From Pyrenula massariospora (lineage: Eukaryota > Ascomycota > Eurotiomycetes > Pyrenulales > Pyrenulaceae), in the NCBI GenBank assembly GCA_021030905.1, contig JAGFMI010000015.1, forward strand, positions 434,001 to 498,000: a stretch of 64,000 bases of DNA. The letters run 5' to 3'. Position 1 is the stretch's first letter. Each line of letters begins with the position of its first letter. The notes beneath the pieces were generated by a model. It worked only from the letters and a program-made list of their open reading frames with translations, had not been told where the DNA came from and did no database searches. Below, piece after piece: positions 46,043-57,900 of the stretch. Both the position numbers and the translations under genes were made by a program.

Positions 46043-47500
46043 ATGAATCCATATCATCCCGACAGAGGGGATCATCCGTTGGGGAGGGCGGATGACCCCC
46101 GACCCGTACCATCACGGGACATCCGAAATCCTATCTCGAGGTCATTGACAGGTCCCAGCAGACAAAGATCAGAAGGTGCGTTACAGTCTATTGCATACGG
46201 CTTGACATGGTATCGCGATAGCCATAGACCTTGTTCTTTGATTCATTTGCACAGTATGTACTCATTTCCGCCTTTCACAGACTCCTGGATCGAGATATCC
46301 TCGCAGCCTTCATCCTCGTCCCTCTCCTCTACCGGTGACGACGCCACAGCCCGGCTTGCGCACGACCCTTCCGCTCTTCGCCGTCGTCGACGCCGACAAC
46401 TACAAAATCTTACCACGAGAGGCATGGACTCTCCTACATTATCCACAAACGCCCAGGACAGCAGTCAGGATGAATATGAGGAAAGCGATGAGTCCGAAAG
46501 AGTCATGAATAGTTCCAATGAGGATCTACCACAAGAAGCAGATCGCCCTTCACCGTCGCTGGGGTTGCATGGTGCCACTATGGCAGATGAAGAAGACGAA
46601 GATGAAGACGACACATCCACAGCTTTAGGAACAAGGACTTCGGAAACTGTATTTACACCACAACCGCACGCCTTTTCCCAGCCATCTTCAGCTCAGGTAT
46701 CTCATCCGGACAATACTGCTCGCCTAGACTCCTACTTTCCACCAGAGTCGTTACCGCTGCCCAGCAATCGAACGATTACGCAACGCGATCTTCGTAGGGG
46801 ATCATTAGGCCGACCACCTGTAAATCCACAGCATACACCTTACAATGTTGTTGCGCCGTCTCGCTCCTATCAGCCAGATCATGATGCCGCCTTACGTGCC
46901 AGCCTGTCAACACTATTATCATGCGCAGCAGCTGCGAGGGGCCTCCCAAAACGCAGTCAATCTTCTCGCGGTCAACTCCCAATCCAGAACGCTGCAGTTG
47001 ATCCGACCTCCATAAGGTTGGTCCCGGAATCAAGACTTCCTCGTGGCGACTCTTCTCCAGAAAATAACTCCATTCCTACGAGGCGTTCTCGCGCTACGAC
47101 TGTTTCCTCCGCTTCCATGACACTCTCTAGCACTCACCCGACATCATCTCCTGACCCTTCAAAGCAAAGCACGAAACGCAAGGTGCGCGAGTCTTCTAAA
47201 GACAGGCTTCCCCGTGCATCGAAAAAGTCTCGTTCTGCGGCAAAGACTGTCCCAACCGACGAGGCTATCATTTCCCCGACTTTAATGACATGGATGATCT
47301 CCGCAGGGTTTGTTGTGCTTTTTAGCGCTGCCAGCTTTGCTGCTGGATATGCCTGGGGCCGCGAGGTTGGAAGGATGGAAGCAGCCATTGCACCTACGAA
47401 GGATGGCGTGCAATACGGAAGGGACATGGTAGGAAGGGGAACCAGCCTAAGAAGACTGAGGTGGGGTGGTAGCTCTTCTAGCGTCCGAGTTGGTGCGTGA
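46043..47500 (+). CDS. Conserved fungal protein with one C-terminal membrane span, unknown function
   Basis: An open frame of 485 residues. The well-formed part starts around the in-frame ATG at 46256 (MYSFPPFTDSWIEISSQ), which may be the true start or the beginning of the second exon; the text before it (46043-46255) is less convincing. The middle is disordered, rich in Ser and acids (DEEDEDEDDTST), with YFPPESLPLPS and then DHDAALRASLSTLLSCAAAARG, a helix that I recall as conserved in filamentous fungi. A basic block (KRKVRESSKDRLPRASKKSR) could be a nuclear signal. One hydrophobic helix (TWMISAGFVVLFSAASFAAG) lies near the C-terminus, followed by a short basic tail. This looks like a tail-region-anchored membrane protein; the compartment is unknown. 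Confidence 0.68.
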   Translation: MNPYHPDRGDHPLGRADDPRPVPSRDIRNPISRSLTGPSRQRSEGALQSIAYGLTWYRDSHRPCSLIHLHSMYSFPPFTDSWIEISSQPSSSSLSSTGDDATARLAHDPSALRRRRRRQLQNLTTRGMDSPTLSTNAQDSSQDEYEESDESERVMNSSNEDLPQEADRPSPSLGLHGATMADEEDEDEDDTSTALGTRTSETVFTPQPHAFSQPSSAQVSHPDNTARLDSYFPPESLPLPSNRTITQRDLRRGSLGRPPVNPQHTPYNVVAPSRSYQPDHDAALRASLSTLLSCAAAARGLPKRSQSSRGQLPIQNAAVDPTSIRLVPESRLPRGDSSPENNSIPTRRSRATTVSSASMTLSSTHPTSSPDPSKQSTKRKVRESSKDRLPRASKKSRSAAKTVPTDEAIISPTLMTWMISAGFVVLFSAASFAAGYAWGREVGRMEAAIAPTKDGVQYGRDMVGRGTSLRRLRWGGSSSSVRVGA

Positions 47501-48375
47501 ATACCCAACAGAACTCAAGCGATGTTATGATTGTGTTCAACGACATTATGAAGTGGTAATGGTTCCTTTTGTTGGATGGAATGCACGGTTTCTTGGAGTT
47601 TGGCATCAGGCAGGAGGATCTGGAAAGGGGCCGGAAAGCTGTCCCATCTCAGTTTACAAGAACTCAGAGTATTTGTGGAGTTGCAAAAGAACGGGCATAT
47701 CGAGAAGAACAGCCAGGAGTCATCAAGGAGGGATATTGTCTCATGTGCAAAGCATTGGCACGGCATCTTGTCTCCCTCACATTGCCACAATAGAGTCATA
47801 GTCTACCCTCCTACTTGTCATAGAATGCACCAACTCTTTAACAACCTTTAACGATTTCTATAAGCATAAATGTTCGACTGCAATACTCACTATTAAAACC
47901 GGTCTCTGCTTTCAAGAAGGTACTCGCAGAGTATGTTTTTAAGAAGGAAATATATCCTTCAAAGTGTAAAGCATTGTAGTCGAGTAATAATTCAGGTTCC
48001 CCGTCGGGAGGCTCGCAGTCGACGCCCAGCCTTGCAGGGATCATGTCCCAAAACTATCAAAGCTTCATGTCGGGCAAATCGCTCGTAAAGACACCTCAAA
48101 AATTGACCCCACAATTCCTCTCTACATCTCATAATCGAAGGCTTTTATGAGCGTCAATTACTTACTACTCAGAGACTCGGTCGATGACTGCATTGCTAGA
48201 TCATGCAGCACAAGCCCGATTCCCTCGATCTTGTCCCTGCAAGAGCGCAAGCCTGCCTATCTTCTCGTGAGAATCTGAACACGCTCAGCGTGCTATACAG
48301 GCCATCCGATGAGCTGTAGGGACAATTGATCCTCCTACAAACCATAATTGAGACAACCTTTATTCTCCTTCAAAG
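47501..48375. other. Spacer and SEC10 promoter
   Basis: 870 bp without a supported gene. Overlapping frames at 47466-48044 on both strands are not protein-like. No repeat seen. Confidence 0.4.
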
Positions 48376-51005
48376 ATGTCGTATAGAGCGACCCATAACT
48401 CCCAGACCGGCAGCGGCCGCTCGATCTTCCCTCAAGGCCCTACATTCTCCCTGGAAAATTTCTCAAACCGAGACTTTATTGTGAAGGACTTCGTAGAGTC
48501 GCTGGCAGACTCTGTCGTCCCTCCGAACCGCCGCTCTTTACCTACCAACCAGACTTTCGACCCAAAACCTCTGATTCGAGCCTTTGAGCTTGCTCAAAGG
48601 CAACTGAACGAACTCTCGGGGGATCTAGAACTGCGCGAGAATGAATTGTCGGCCGCTGTTCGGCGCGCAGAAGCGCAGCATGCCTCAAATACGGAGACGC
48701 TTGGGAGAAAACTTGATCAAACAATCGAAAGCTTCCAGAAGCTTGATACATCACTCAAAACCTCTGCGGGAGCCGAGAGATATGGCGGAAGCATGGCGGT
48801 AGAGACTGGGAAAAAGCTGGAAGAGCTGGATAGACAACGACGTAGAGCGCTGGACGCCCATTTCTTGATCGAGTGCTGGGACGAGGTCAGCAGTAATGGA
48901 GAACTTACCCTGCTAGAGAATCTCCGAAGGTCCGGAACAGGGGAAGGTAAAATAAGGTCTGCCCACATTGCAAGACAGCTTCTCAGGATCAGCCAGCGAC
49001 TAGATCCAAGGAGTTGGAATCAGATCAATGGAGCAGCGAAGCAGACGAATGGGGTCGTCAATGGAGTTACTGGCGCAAGGCACAGAAATACAAGGGAGAT
49101 CATTGAGAAGTTTTCCGAAACGCTTGAGAAAGATCTGCTCAAATCTTTCGATGACTTCTATCGGAGGGCAAACTTCGATGGTATGCGCGACTGCGCTACC
49201 GTGCTACAAGACTTCAACGGCGGAGCTAGCGCTATCGCTACCTTCGTCAATCAGCATCAATTCTTTATCGACCGAAGCAATCTGATCACCGAAGAAGTTG
49301 GAGGTGACTCAGAGACCTGGGAAAGGTTAGCAGATCCCGATTCTGAACCTCCTGGTATTGAGCCGAGCCTGCAGTCTCTCGTTGACGAGGTTAAAGTAGT
49401 GGTACAAGATGAATCTAGCATCATTAAGAAGGCATTTCCGTTCTATGAACAAGTGATTTCCAAATTCCTCCAGCGGGTGTTTCAGCAATCGATACAGCAG
49501 CGTCTCGAGATGGTTCTCGAGAAGGCAAACTCTGTGTCGTCCTTGGCTTTCCTTCGGTCTCTACAGGCAGCACGGAGCTACATTAATGCCCTTGTGGATG
49601 ATCTCAAATCACATGGATTGACAGAACACCCTGACACCATCTCATCTCAGACCAGCTTGGTCCTTGATCAACAGTTGGATGATCTATTCGTACCTTACTT
49701 TGCCGGCTCGACCTACATTGAGAGGGAGAAGAAGAACCTTGAAGAGCTTTACAATTCATTAATGTTCAAGTTTACCTTATATCATTCGCGCAGAAAGAAG
49801 GTCCCTACGACGTTTCTAGCTTCCTTAGCCAAGTCAGGGAGCGACATGTTGGCCTCAGCTAAGGACGCTTATATCAGCCGGCTAGACTCTTCTGATTTCA
49901 CAGCAACCCAGAAGAAGATGCTGCTTAGAGTCGCAGGTCTAAGAGATGCTGATGCACGGCAACAAGACATAGAACTTACAGATGCAGACGGCCGGTTGAG
50001 CATTCCCTACACGAAAAGAATGTTGAAATGGCTCGCAGAAGGTGTTGGCAGAGGGCTCGACCTCAGTGGCGGAAGCGAAACACCGAAAGATGTATCAGCT
50101 CTGCTGCACATGCTACTCGAACACATGGGAACCAATTATGTGGAAGTGGGTCTGGACGCTGCTGCTGACCAGGCACTTGCAGCTGAATCTATTAAGCAAG
50201 AGCCAGAGTTTTCATATCTGCCTCAGCTACGAACTGCTATTAGCATCATGAACCTTATGGTTACAACAGTCAATACTGTTCTCGTGCCGTTAGCTTCTTC
50301 GAGTGTGACGATCCGCCGTAACATGGAGAAGCAGACAAACATTGCGCTTAACAGGTTAGAGGACCGGATCAACTTAATTGAACAAAGGACGGTCGATGCG
50401 GTCTTGAATTGGATGAACAGGGTGTTGGGCAATCAGAAACGCAACGACTTCCGGCCAAGAGACGATGCCCTTGATGCGGCCTTTCTGGAACAGCTTCAAA
50501 CTTCTGTAAGTTCTTACCTCTATGACGCCACTACTTCCCACGCCCATTTGTTATAGCATGTGCCATTTGCTAACGGCCTCAGACCTGCCTTTCCATCTGT
50601 AACTTCCTCCTCAAATTCCAAGCCGCTGCCTCACAAGGACTAGATGGCCAAAACTTGACAATGTTCCTTACCGAAGTGGCGATTGGCATACGGACCCAGC
50701 TCCTAGAGCACTTCAAAAAATTCCAAGTTAGCCTTAATGGGGCGCTTATGGTTGCTAAAGATATCACTCGATATCTCGGCTTACTAAGATCCTGGTCATT
50801 AGAGCAAAATTTTCTAAATTCTTTGGACATATTAGCAGAAATTGGGAATCTATTTGTCATCCAACCCGAAGCTTTACGGGAGAGACTGCGCGGGGGAACA
50901 GGAAGTGCGCTGGCTGGGGTTGGCAAAGAGAATTTGCGACCGTATATATTGAGACGAGAAGACGCCGGGAGCGTGGGTATACAGGCCGTTTTGAACTCGC
51001 TGTGA
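48376..51005 (+). CDS. SEC10: Exocyst complex subunit Sec10
   Basis: Exons 48376-50505 and 50583-51005, with a 77-nt intron (GTAAGT donor, GCTAAC branch, CTCAG acceptor) joining LQTS to TCLSICNFL; 850 residues, the normal size. The N-terminal third is coiled coil (ELAQRQLNELSGDLELRENEL; RKLDQTIESFQKLDTSL), the rest a series of helical rods. Family text includes HIARQLLRISQRLDP, EREKKNLEELYNSLMFKF and NWMNRVLGNQKRNDFRPRDD, with LLEHFKKFQVSLNGALMVAKD in the second exon. Sec10 is one of eight exocyst subunits, linking Sec15 to the plasma-membrane side of the complex and tethering secretory vesicles at hyphal tips. No odd features. The start gives MSYRATHNSQ with AAAGATG context. Confidence 0.93.
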
Positions 51006-51669
51006 ATGAAAAACACAAATTTGCTGAGACGCGGCCGCTGCTGCAAAATCCCTCGCAGTCACTAAGCACAAACTAACCGCTCGCTCTTCTGATGCGGTTG
51101 TTATTGTTACCCCATTCTCGGTCCTTGGGTATGTACTGGTACGCGTAGCAAAAGCGTCTAGTGGCAGGAGAAGACCTTCCTTTCCCTACCTACGAAACGA
51201 AAAGGGGCTCTTGTCGACGGCCGATGTCATACTCAGGCACTCTTGGAGAAATCCCCGGATCTGCCCACCGGCAAGTTTGGTTTCGACGTCGATCTTTAAA
51301 CGTCGTTTCATCCATTATTGGTGGAGTTGGACTTCCGTGCCCGAAAAGGGTAGGTCTGTCTCGACGGCTTCTCCCCGCACGTTCACAACTCCACCCTGAC
51401 GAGGCTAACCCCCTACCTTTCGTCAGGTACATTTATACACCCCCGCAAACAAATCTCTTCGACCTAACAATTCAGAGATGGTCTGCGAGCTAAATGAGAT
51501 GAAGTCATCAAACTTCTCGTCGCCCGTCTTTCACCCGATGCGCTGGGCCATCTGCCGACTGGACAAGAAATTTTTTATCGCATCAGGCAATAGCAATAAG
51601 ACTGGGGGATATCCACTGAAGAAGAGATCGATTTGGTACGCGCTCCTCACACAAGTCAGGGTCGACGAG
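51006..51669. other. SEC10 3' flank and arabinofuranosidase promoter
   Basis: 660 bp. The arabinofuranosidase frame is open back to an ATG at 51478, but the text there is not signal-like, so I treat it as leader. Nothing else is supported. Confidence 0.45.
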
Positions 51670-54066
51670 ATGCTGAAGCTAGTGCTAGCCATCATCGCCA
51701 CAGCTGGCTTTTTTAGTGACCATGCCGATGGCAAGATACCACGACATAGGAAAATAAGACAAAGGCAGACGTATTCTTATTCGCCAGGTATTAATGGTTC
51801 GTTCACCAACGTGACAAATGCGCAGCTCTCGGTGAACACGCAGAATGGGACGAGAAATGCAACAGCGCCGTTGCTCTATGGATGGATGTTCGAGGACATC
51901 AATGTAAGGAGCGCGATCCCTTGTGCTCAAAACTGGTACTGATCGTTTCGTTTAGCACAGCGGAGATGGTGGTATATATGGCGAAATGCTGACCAATCGA
52001 GCTTTTCAAGGTAGAAAACTTGATGCTCAGATATCGGATTACATACTAAAAGTTTGAAGGATCGACTTCGAAAATTGGGGCCATCCAAGGCATTCCAGGT
52101 TCCAGCGTTCAAAGCTCAGAAAATCCACTCCTTCCCTGGGGGCCTGTTCTGACTGGGTGGGGCGCTATTGGAGATGTGCGGCTTTCTCTTGATATGCTAC
52201 ATCCGCTGTCGGACGAGCTCCCCATCGTCCTCGAGATTGATATCCCAACTAATGCTACTGGAGAAGTTGGTATTGTGAACTACGGTATGTACGGGTTACC
52301 CTTGAACATGAATGTGGGCTAATTTTCAAGGCTGGTGGGGAATGGACGTTCGACCAAGAACGTACAACGCCTCGTTTTATATCCTTGCTAATAACCCGCG
52401 ATACAACACCACCTTCACTGGCATTGATGTAAAGTTGCGATCAAATCTAACAAGTGAGGTTTGGGCAACATCAACGATTCCAGTGGGCAACGACACAATA
52501 TCACCTTTTGAATATACCCAACTTTCCGCGGAAATTGTCAACACCGTAACAGCACCTTATGTAAATAACTCCTTCTCTATTACTATGGATGGCGCAGCGG
52601 TCGCCGGCAATACTTTCTATATTGGATTAGCAAGTCTCTTCGGCGAGACGTATAATAACCGTCCAAACGGTATCCGCAAAGACCTCGCGCAACACGTCAA
52701 AGATCTAAATCCTAAATTCTTGCGATTCCCAGGTGGCAATAATATCGAAGGTTATTCTATCTACGAACGTTGGAAATGGTACGATACAGTTGGCCCTTTA
52801 ATCCATCGCAAGAGCCGAGTTGGCGATTGGGGATATACTAATACAAACGGCCTCGGCTTGCTGGAATTCTTGGAATTCTGCGAAGATATCGGGATGGAGC
52901 CGGTGCTTGCTGTTTACGCAGGGTTCTCACTTGACGTCTTTGGTCAGGAAGGAACTTCATTCCCGGAATCTAGGATGGGCGATGTACTTCAAGAAGTGCT
53001 AGATGAACTCGAATATTGCACAGGCGATACTTCAACAAAGTACGGAGCTATGCGGGCGGAGCATGGACATCCAGATCCATTTGTGATCAATTATGTTGAG
53101 ATTGGTGAGCATCCCTCTGGTCCCCCAAAGCCTATGAAACCCCGCCTTGGCACACCCGTCCTCCCTGCTTATCAAGACACCAATTGACCCGTCGATTCTC
53201 CAGGCAACGAAGACTGGTTCAGCACAACCTACCCCTACCGCTTCCCCTACATGTACAACGGCATCAAAGCCGCATACCCCAACATCACCCTAATCAGCAC
53301 CGCCTTCAACGAAAACCCCAACTACACCATCGACATCCCCCCCGGCGGCTTCTGGGACACCCACCACTACGAAGAACCCACCTTCTTCCTCGAGCACTTT
53401 TCCGAATTCGACAACTTCGCCGCCACCACCAACCTCACCGACGTCTCCGTCTTCATCGGCGAGTACTCCGTCTTCCAGGTCGACACCCCATCGGGCGTGG
53501 TCAACTTCTCCGACCCGGTCGGCGAGCACATCTTCTACCCTACCCTCCTCGCCGCCCTCGGCGAGGCCGTCTACCTCCTCGGCGCCGAGCGCAACCCGAA
53601 TGTCGTCAAGCTGAGCAGCTACGCGCCGAGTTTTCAGAACTTGAATTGGTATAATTGGACGCCGAATTTGGTGCAGTTCACGGCGAGCTGGGACGAGACG
53701 ATTTTGAGTGTGAGCTATTATATGCAGAGCATGTTTGCGCGGTGGCGCGGGACTGCCGTGCTGCCCGCCACGGGGACCGTTAATCCGCTGTTCTGGGTCG
53801 TGCTCATCGACGAACCCACCAACGTCATCTATTTGAAAATCGTGAACACGGCCGGCGCGCCGATACCGCTGAGCATGAGCCTGGACACGTCGTTTAGCAG
53901 CGTGAACGGGACGATACTCACGAACGAGGATTTGAACGCGTTTAATTACAAGAATAATCAGACGGCGGTGGTGCCGGTGCCGTTTAGTGTGGGGAATGCG
54001 AGCGGGACGGCGTTTGAGTGGGATGTGCCCGCGTGGAGTGTGAGTGTGTTGCAGTTTGATCCGTGA
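51670..54066 (+). CDS. Secreted alpha-L-arabinofuranosidase, glycoside hydrolase family 51
   Basis: Five exons: 51670-51903, 51956-52010, 52060-52284, 52331-53104 and 53204-54066; introns 52, 49, 46 and 99 nt; 716 residues. The start at 51670 gives a signal peptide (MLKLVLAIIATAGFFSDHADG). The first splices assemble WMFEDINHSGDGGIYGEML and NRAFQGS, the entry to the catalytic domain. The acid/base Glu is in NYVEIGNED (E432) and the nucleophile in VFIGEYSVF (E516). FLRFPGGNNIEG and GWWGMD are further family motifs. A C-terminal beta domain completes the fold. The enzyme removes terminal arabinose from arabinoxylan and arabinan outside the cell. Codon use changes sharply at the last intron: exons 1-4 are balanced in third positions, exon 5 starts almost all-C-ending and turns G-ending near 53600 (see findings). 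Many N-glycosylation sites (NGS, NVT, NAT). Confidence 0.95.
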
Positions 54067-54515
54067 TCGGGGGGGGAGGGGGGGAGGGGGGATTCCTGTC
54101 CGTGGGCGGAGCCGCCGTGAGCTCGCGCGACGGGTGCGGGTCTGGTGGTGGTGTCGGGGCGAAGCTGGGGGATGAAGGATGAGATGCCACACCCTTGGCC
54201 GAGCGCTGCTGCCTAGGGACGAAGTCGATCCCCGTAGCAGCCGTATTCAGGAGTTGACTCCATCCATATCAGAAAGCAATACAGACATAAAATCAACACA
54301 AGTAATCAGCTAGTTTCTACAGAGTGTACCTGGACATTGCAACCATTTTCCGACGCAAGACACTACCACTATGGTCTTGTCTTCTCTTCCCTAAAAGTCA
54401 TACATGGGAGTAATCAAAGCTCGAAAATCTCGTTGTAGAGCAAAGGAAGCCGTCGTTCGCAGTTTACGTGGTGTAAAGGAAAAGACACCGCTCGCTGCCT
54501 CGCACGTTCTGGGTC
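54067..54515. other. Arabinofuranosidase 3' flank
   Basis: 450 bp. Begins with a G-rich stretch (54067-54090), the right end of the skew-switch region. No gene seen. Confidence 0.4.
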
Positions 54516-54917
54516 TCAGGAACGGTGGCCATTCGTCTTGAATGTAGTCCAGATGTGCTGAAGATTTGTAGAATGCCGTGGAAGAAGCTCTTTTAGCTGG
54601 GGGATAGTTGGAAGATCGAAAGTCGACGGGAACCCCCCTTTCCAGTGGCTGCGCGTGCGCGGGTTGTAATCTTCAATGCTTTCGCAAGGCCATTGGGGCA
54701 TTTGGGCGGGAGCTCGGGATTCTGCAGAGCTTTTGAGGCTGGATCGATGCCTGTGGGCAAGGGTCAGTGCTGTTTGGATGGCTGTGAACGGTGGGTTGGA
54801 GATCTTATATTCATACCATGGGGTGAATGAAGTGTTGGGGAAGTCGGAATCAGAGATAAAGCTTGCTTGTGAATTCCCGGTCTTATGATGTAGACCTTCC
54901 GACAAAGAATGCTTCAT
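54516..54917 (-). CDS. Small hypothetical protein
   Basis: An ATG-started frame of 133 residues on the same strand as, and 59 bp beyond, the Clr5-ankyrin gene. The text is fairly protein-like (WYEYKISNPPFTAIQTALTL, PQWPCESIEDYNPRTRSHWKG, TFDLPTIPQLKELLPR) but I do not recognise it. It has no signal peptide, membrane span or known motif. It could instead be 3' UTR of the neighbour, a C-terminal remnant of a larger gene, or chance. Confidence 0.35.
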   Translation of the reverse strand: MKHSLSEGLHHKTGNSQASFISDSDFPNTSFTPWYEYKISNPPFTAIQTALTLAHRHRSSLKSSAESRAPAQMPQWPCESIEDYNPRTRSHWKGGFPSTFDLPTIPQLKELLPRHSTNLQHIWTTFKTNGHRS

Positions 54918-54976
54918 ACCAACGGGCTGACTTTATCATCAAGCTCATCCTTGTTGGACGTGATTTATGGCCAAAG

Positions 54977-57900
54977 TTAATCGTCCTCGTATTCCTCGTC
55001 TTCTCTATCGTCTATGCCAATCTGATCGGCCAGAGCTTCAGCCTTCTGCTCCAGAAAGTTTGCTATGAAATTCTGACGACAGCGCCTTGCCTCCTTTGCG
55101 GCGCTTTTGCATTGCTGCTTAAGTCTCCATGCATCTTGAAAATTGGCCATGAGGAGTTGTACAACGTCGAGGTGGCCGTGAGACGCGGCTATGGCAAGCG
55201 GAAGACTGCGTGCTGTCCCATCTCCATAACACGGATCCGCTCCAGCCTTGAGTAAGCTGCATACAATTTTAAAATGACCCCGACGGCAAGCATCCTGCAA
55301 TGCCGACCGTCGATAATTATAGACAGGACTATGATATCGAAGATTCACGTCAGCTCGAGCTTCTAGAAGCACCTGAACTAGATCTAAACTTTCCAGAAGG
55401 ACTGCTATATGAAGGGGGGTTCGATCATCTGGATAATCGAACAAGTTGACGTCAGCTCCAGCTTCTAGGAGGATCTGAACAAGATCTAATCTTCGCCAAA
55501 AGAATGCCATATGAAATGGATTTTCCGCTCTGCAATATGTTCTTTGGTTGATCTCAAATCCTTCGCGGATCAATTGCTTCACTAGATCAGTGTCACCAAG
55601 CCTGACTGCCGCAGCAATCGGCTGCACACATCCACTCGCCTCCTTACGAAATGTACAAACAGTACAGGGGAGTCCGCGTAATATAATTTCGTAGCTTTTG
55701 TCATTCGTCGATGTCACGTAAGTAAGCCATTTATCTGTGATGGTTGCGCCATTTCTTGTGAGCAATTCCAGAATCTGAACGACTTCGCTAAGACTGCGAT
55801 TGGAGTGGTGGAAGCACAGCAGTATCCCTTGATCAGTCAGTTCGGATACCAAACTTGGCTTGGACCCGATAAGAAATGGCAGAGTCTGATCCCAATGAGC
55901 ACCTCGAGCGCAAGCTCTGAAGAAGGTTACTGTGAGGGGTAATCCTGAATTAACGAGCGCGTGCAGAAAGAGAAGATCGCCACCGAAGGCCCATCCATTG
56001 CCGAAAGCCTGTGTATCGTCCCAAAGAGCGTTGAGCTGTGACCAGTCTACGCGCCATTTATTTTGTTCAGAGCTTTTGAGGATCATGTGTAAACTTTGCA
56101 GGGCACCATCCTTTCCGGATTCATCAAGGATCAGCGCAAGCAGCTGCTCTTGCGATGTATAGGGTTGCTCCTCTAGACATAATCCGATTAATGTTTGGGA
56201 AAGCTCACCGTGACCACAGCGATCGAAAGTTGCTTTAAGAATGTCGCTCCAAGAGCCAATGCTGTTTTGTGCTAGCCGAGGAAGCAAAAGCGACAAGATC
56301 TGCTGGTTTTTCGTTTCAAAGATAGAACATAAATTTTCCTGAGAAATAAGATGACTGGCATCCCCTAGACATTTCAGTTGAGGATCTCTGTCCATGAAGT
56401 ACAGGCACAAACGCAGATTTTCTGACTGGATTGCTGCTACTAGAAGGTTTCCAAGATGACTGGATAGATCTATGGACGATTGGAGTAGCCAGTGAATCTG
56501 ATCTTCGTCAAGATATCTCATAGAATAGCCAACATCCCGCCATGCATCCGGAGAATGGTTTATGAGGCCTTCCACCATTAGCAAGTTCTGTTTTTGTATT
56601 GCCGCAAAGAGACAACTTTCGCTCAGGACTCTGCCATGTGGCAGCGATATGTTGACCAGCATTTTGTGTGCAATACTACTGAAGTCGTCCTCATGAGCTG
56701 TTGAAGGGATCTCGGTTGAGCACAGAAAGTCAAATTCAAGCGTGTCCGAGGCTCGATAATAACTGCAAAGAGCCTCAAGAAAGGGAGTCGCATTTTCCAT
56801 CCAAGCTCCGAGAAACAGCAAAGCCCAGTGGATTTTACATTCCTGGACGGTATAGACAGCACTCCTCGAATCCAAAATAACGGTTACGACAGCTTGGGAG
56901 ATTCGTATGACTCGGGGGTCCTTTTTCATTAAGAAAAAATGAAGCAAACGGCCTAATGGCTTCATATTGGGATGCTCAGATTTCACATAGCCATCTGGAT
57001 CGATGCCTGCCTTAAGAAGACGGCTTACAATTCTTTCATTCTGCTTTTCAACAGCGAGGTGAATAGCACATCCATCATTAAAACTTCGAATTTCTTCTAG
57101 AGCAACTCCACGGCTCAAAAGAATCTCAAGCAAGCGCTCATCTTCGAGACTGACGCTACTCAGAAGGGCTCGCGCGCCAAAGAGCGAGCTAGTGGTCGTC
57201 TGTAGATCGAGGATCTTTTCTATTACAACGTAGAAGTCGTATCTTCTCACAATAGAAAGTAATTCGTCAAGTACTTCTACTTCGTCCATTGCGCCAACAA
57301 GTAAATTTAACGTTTGATCTTTGTAGGGCCGAAAAAGCCCATTAGTAGAGCCAATAACCATGAACTCGATGAGCCATAGGTACGAATGTAGGCCTGAGCT
57401 TAGATCTAACGTCCTCAGAGGAATTGGGAAATCTGCGACCGCTTCAGGAATCTTTTGCCACTGCACGTCCATGCTATATGATGTTTCCGGCAACATCAGC
57501 CGAGACTCCCACTGCATCGAAGTGAAGTAATTTCCAACGACGGGCAGAATATCCTGCAACATCCGATGGCCTGAGACCTGGAAAGGGTCTCGCAGAAACC
57601 ATGGCGCAAATGAGACTTCTAGCTTGTTTCGGAATTCCAGAGACGGTAGGCCGTCCATGATGACTCTGCGCTGGGACGAGTGATGGTTTGCGCCGCCAGA
57701 TTTTTCATGGTGCGGCGTACTCCGGCGGGCAAGCAGTATTCCAGCATCGGGAGATCTTGGTGGTGTGCACACCCTGATATCTTCCATTGGTCCAGGGCTT
57801 GGACTCTGAGCTGCGGGCAAGCGGAGCTTGGGCAGATCGTAACGCTGAATTGCCTTTCGAACTCTAGAAGCGTCTAAGCGCCGATCTTGGAACCAGACTT

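Noticed and set aside
53290-54192. 300-residue minus-strand frame opposite GH51 exon 5
   Set aside because: Arg/His/Pro-rich text typical of an antisense shadow of C-ending codons; the GH51 frame holds the catalytic glutamates.
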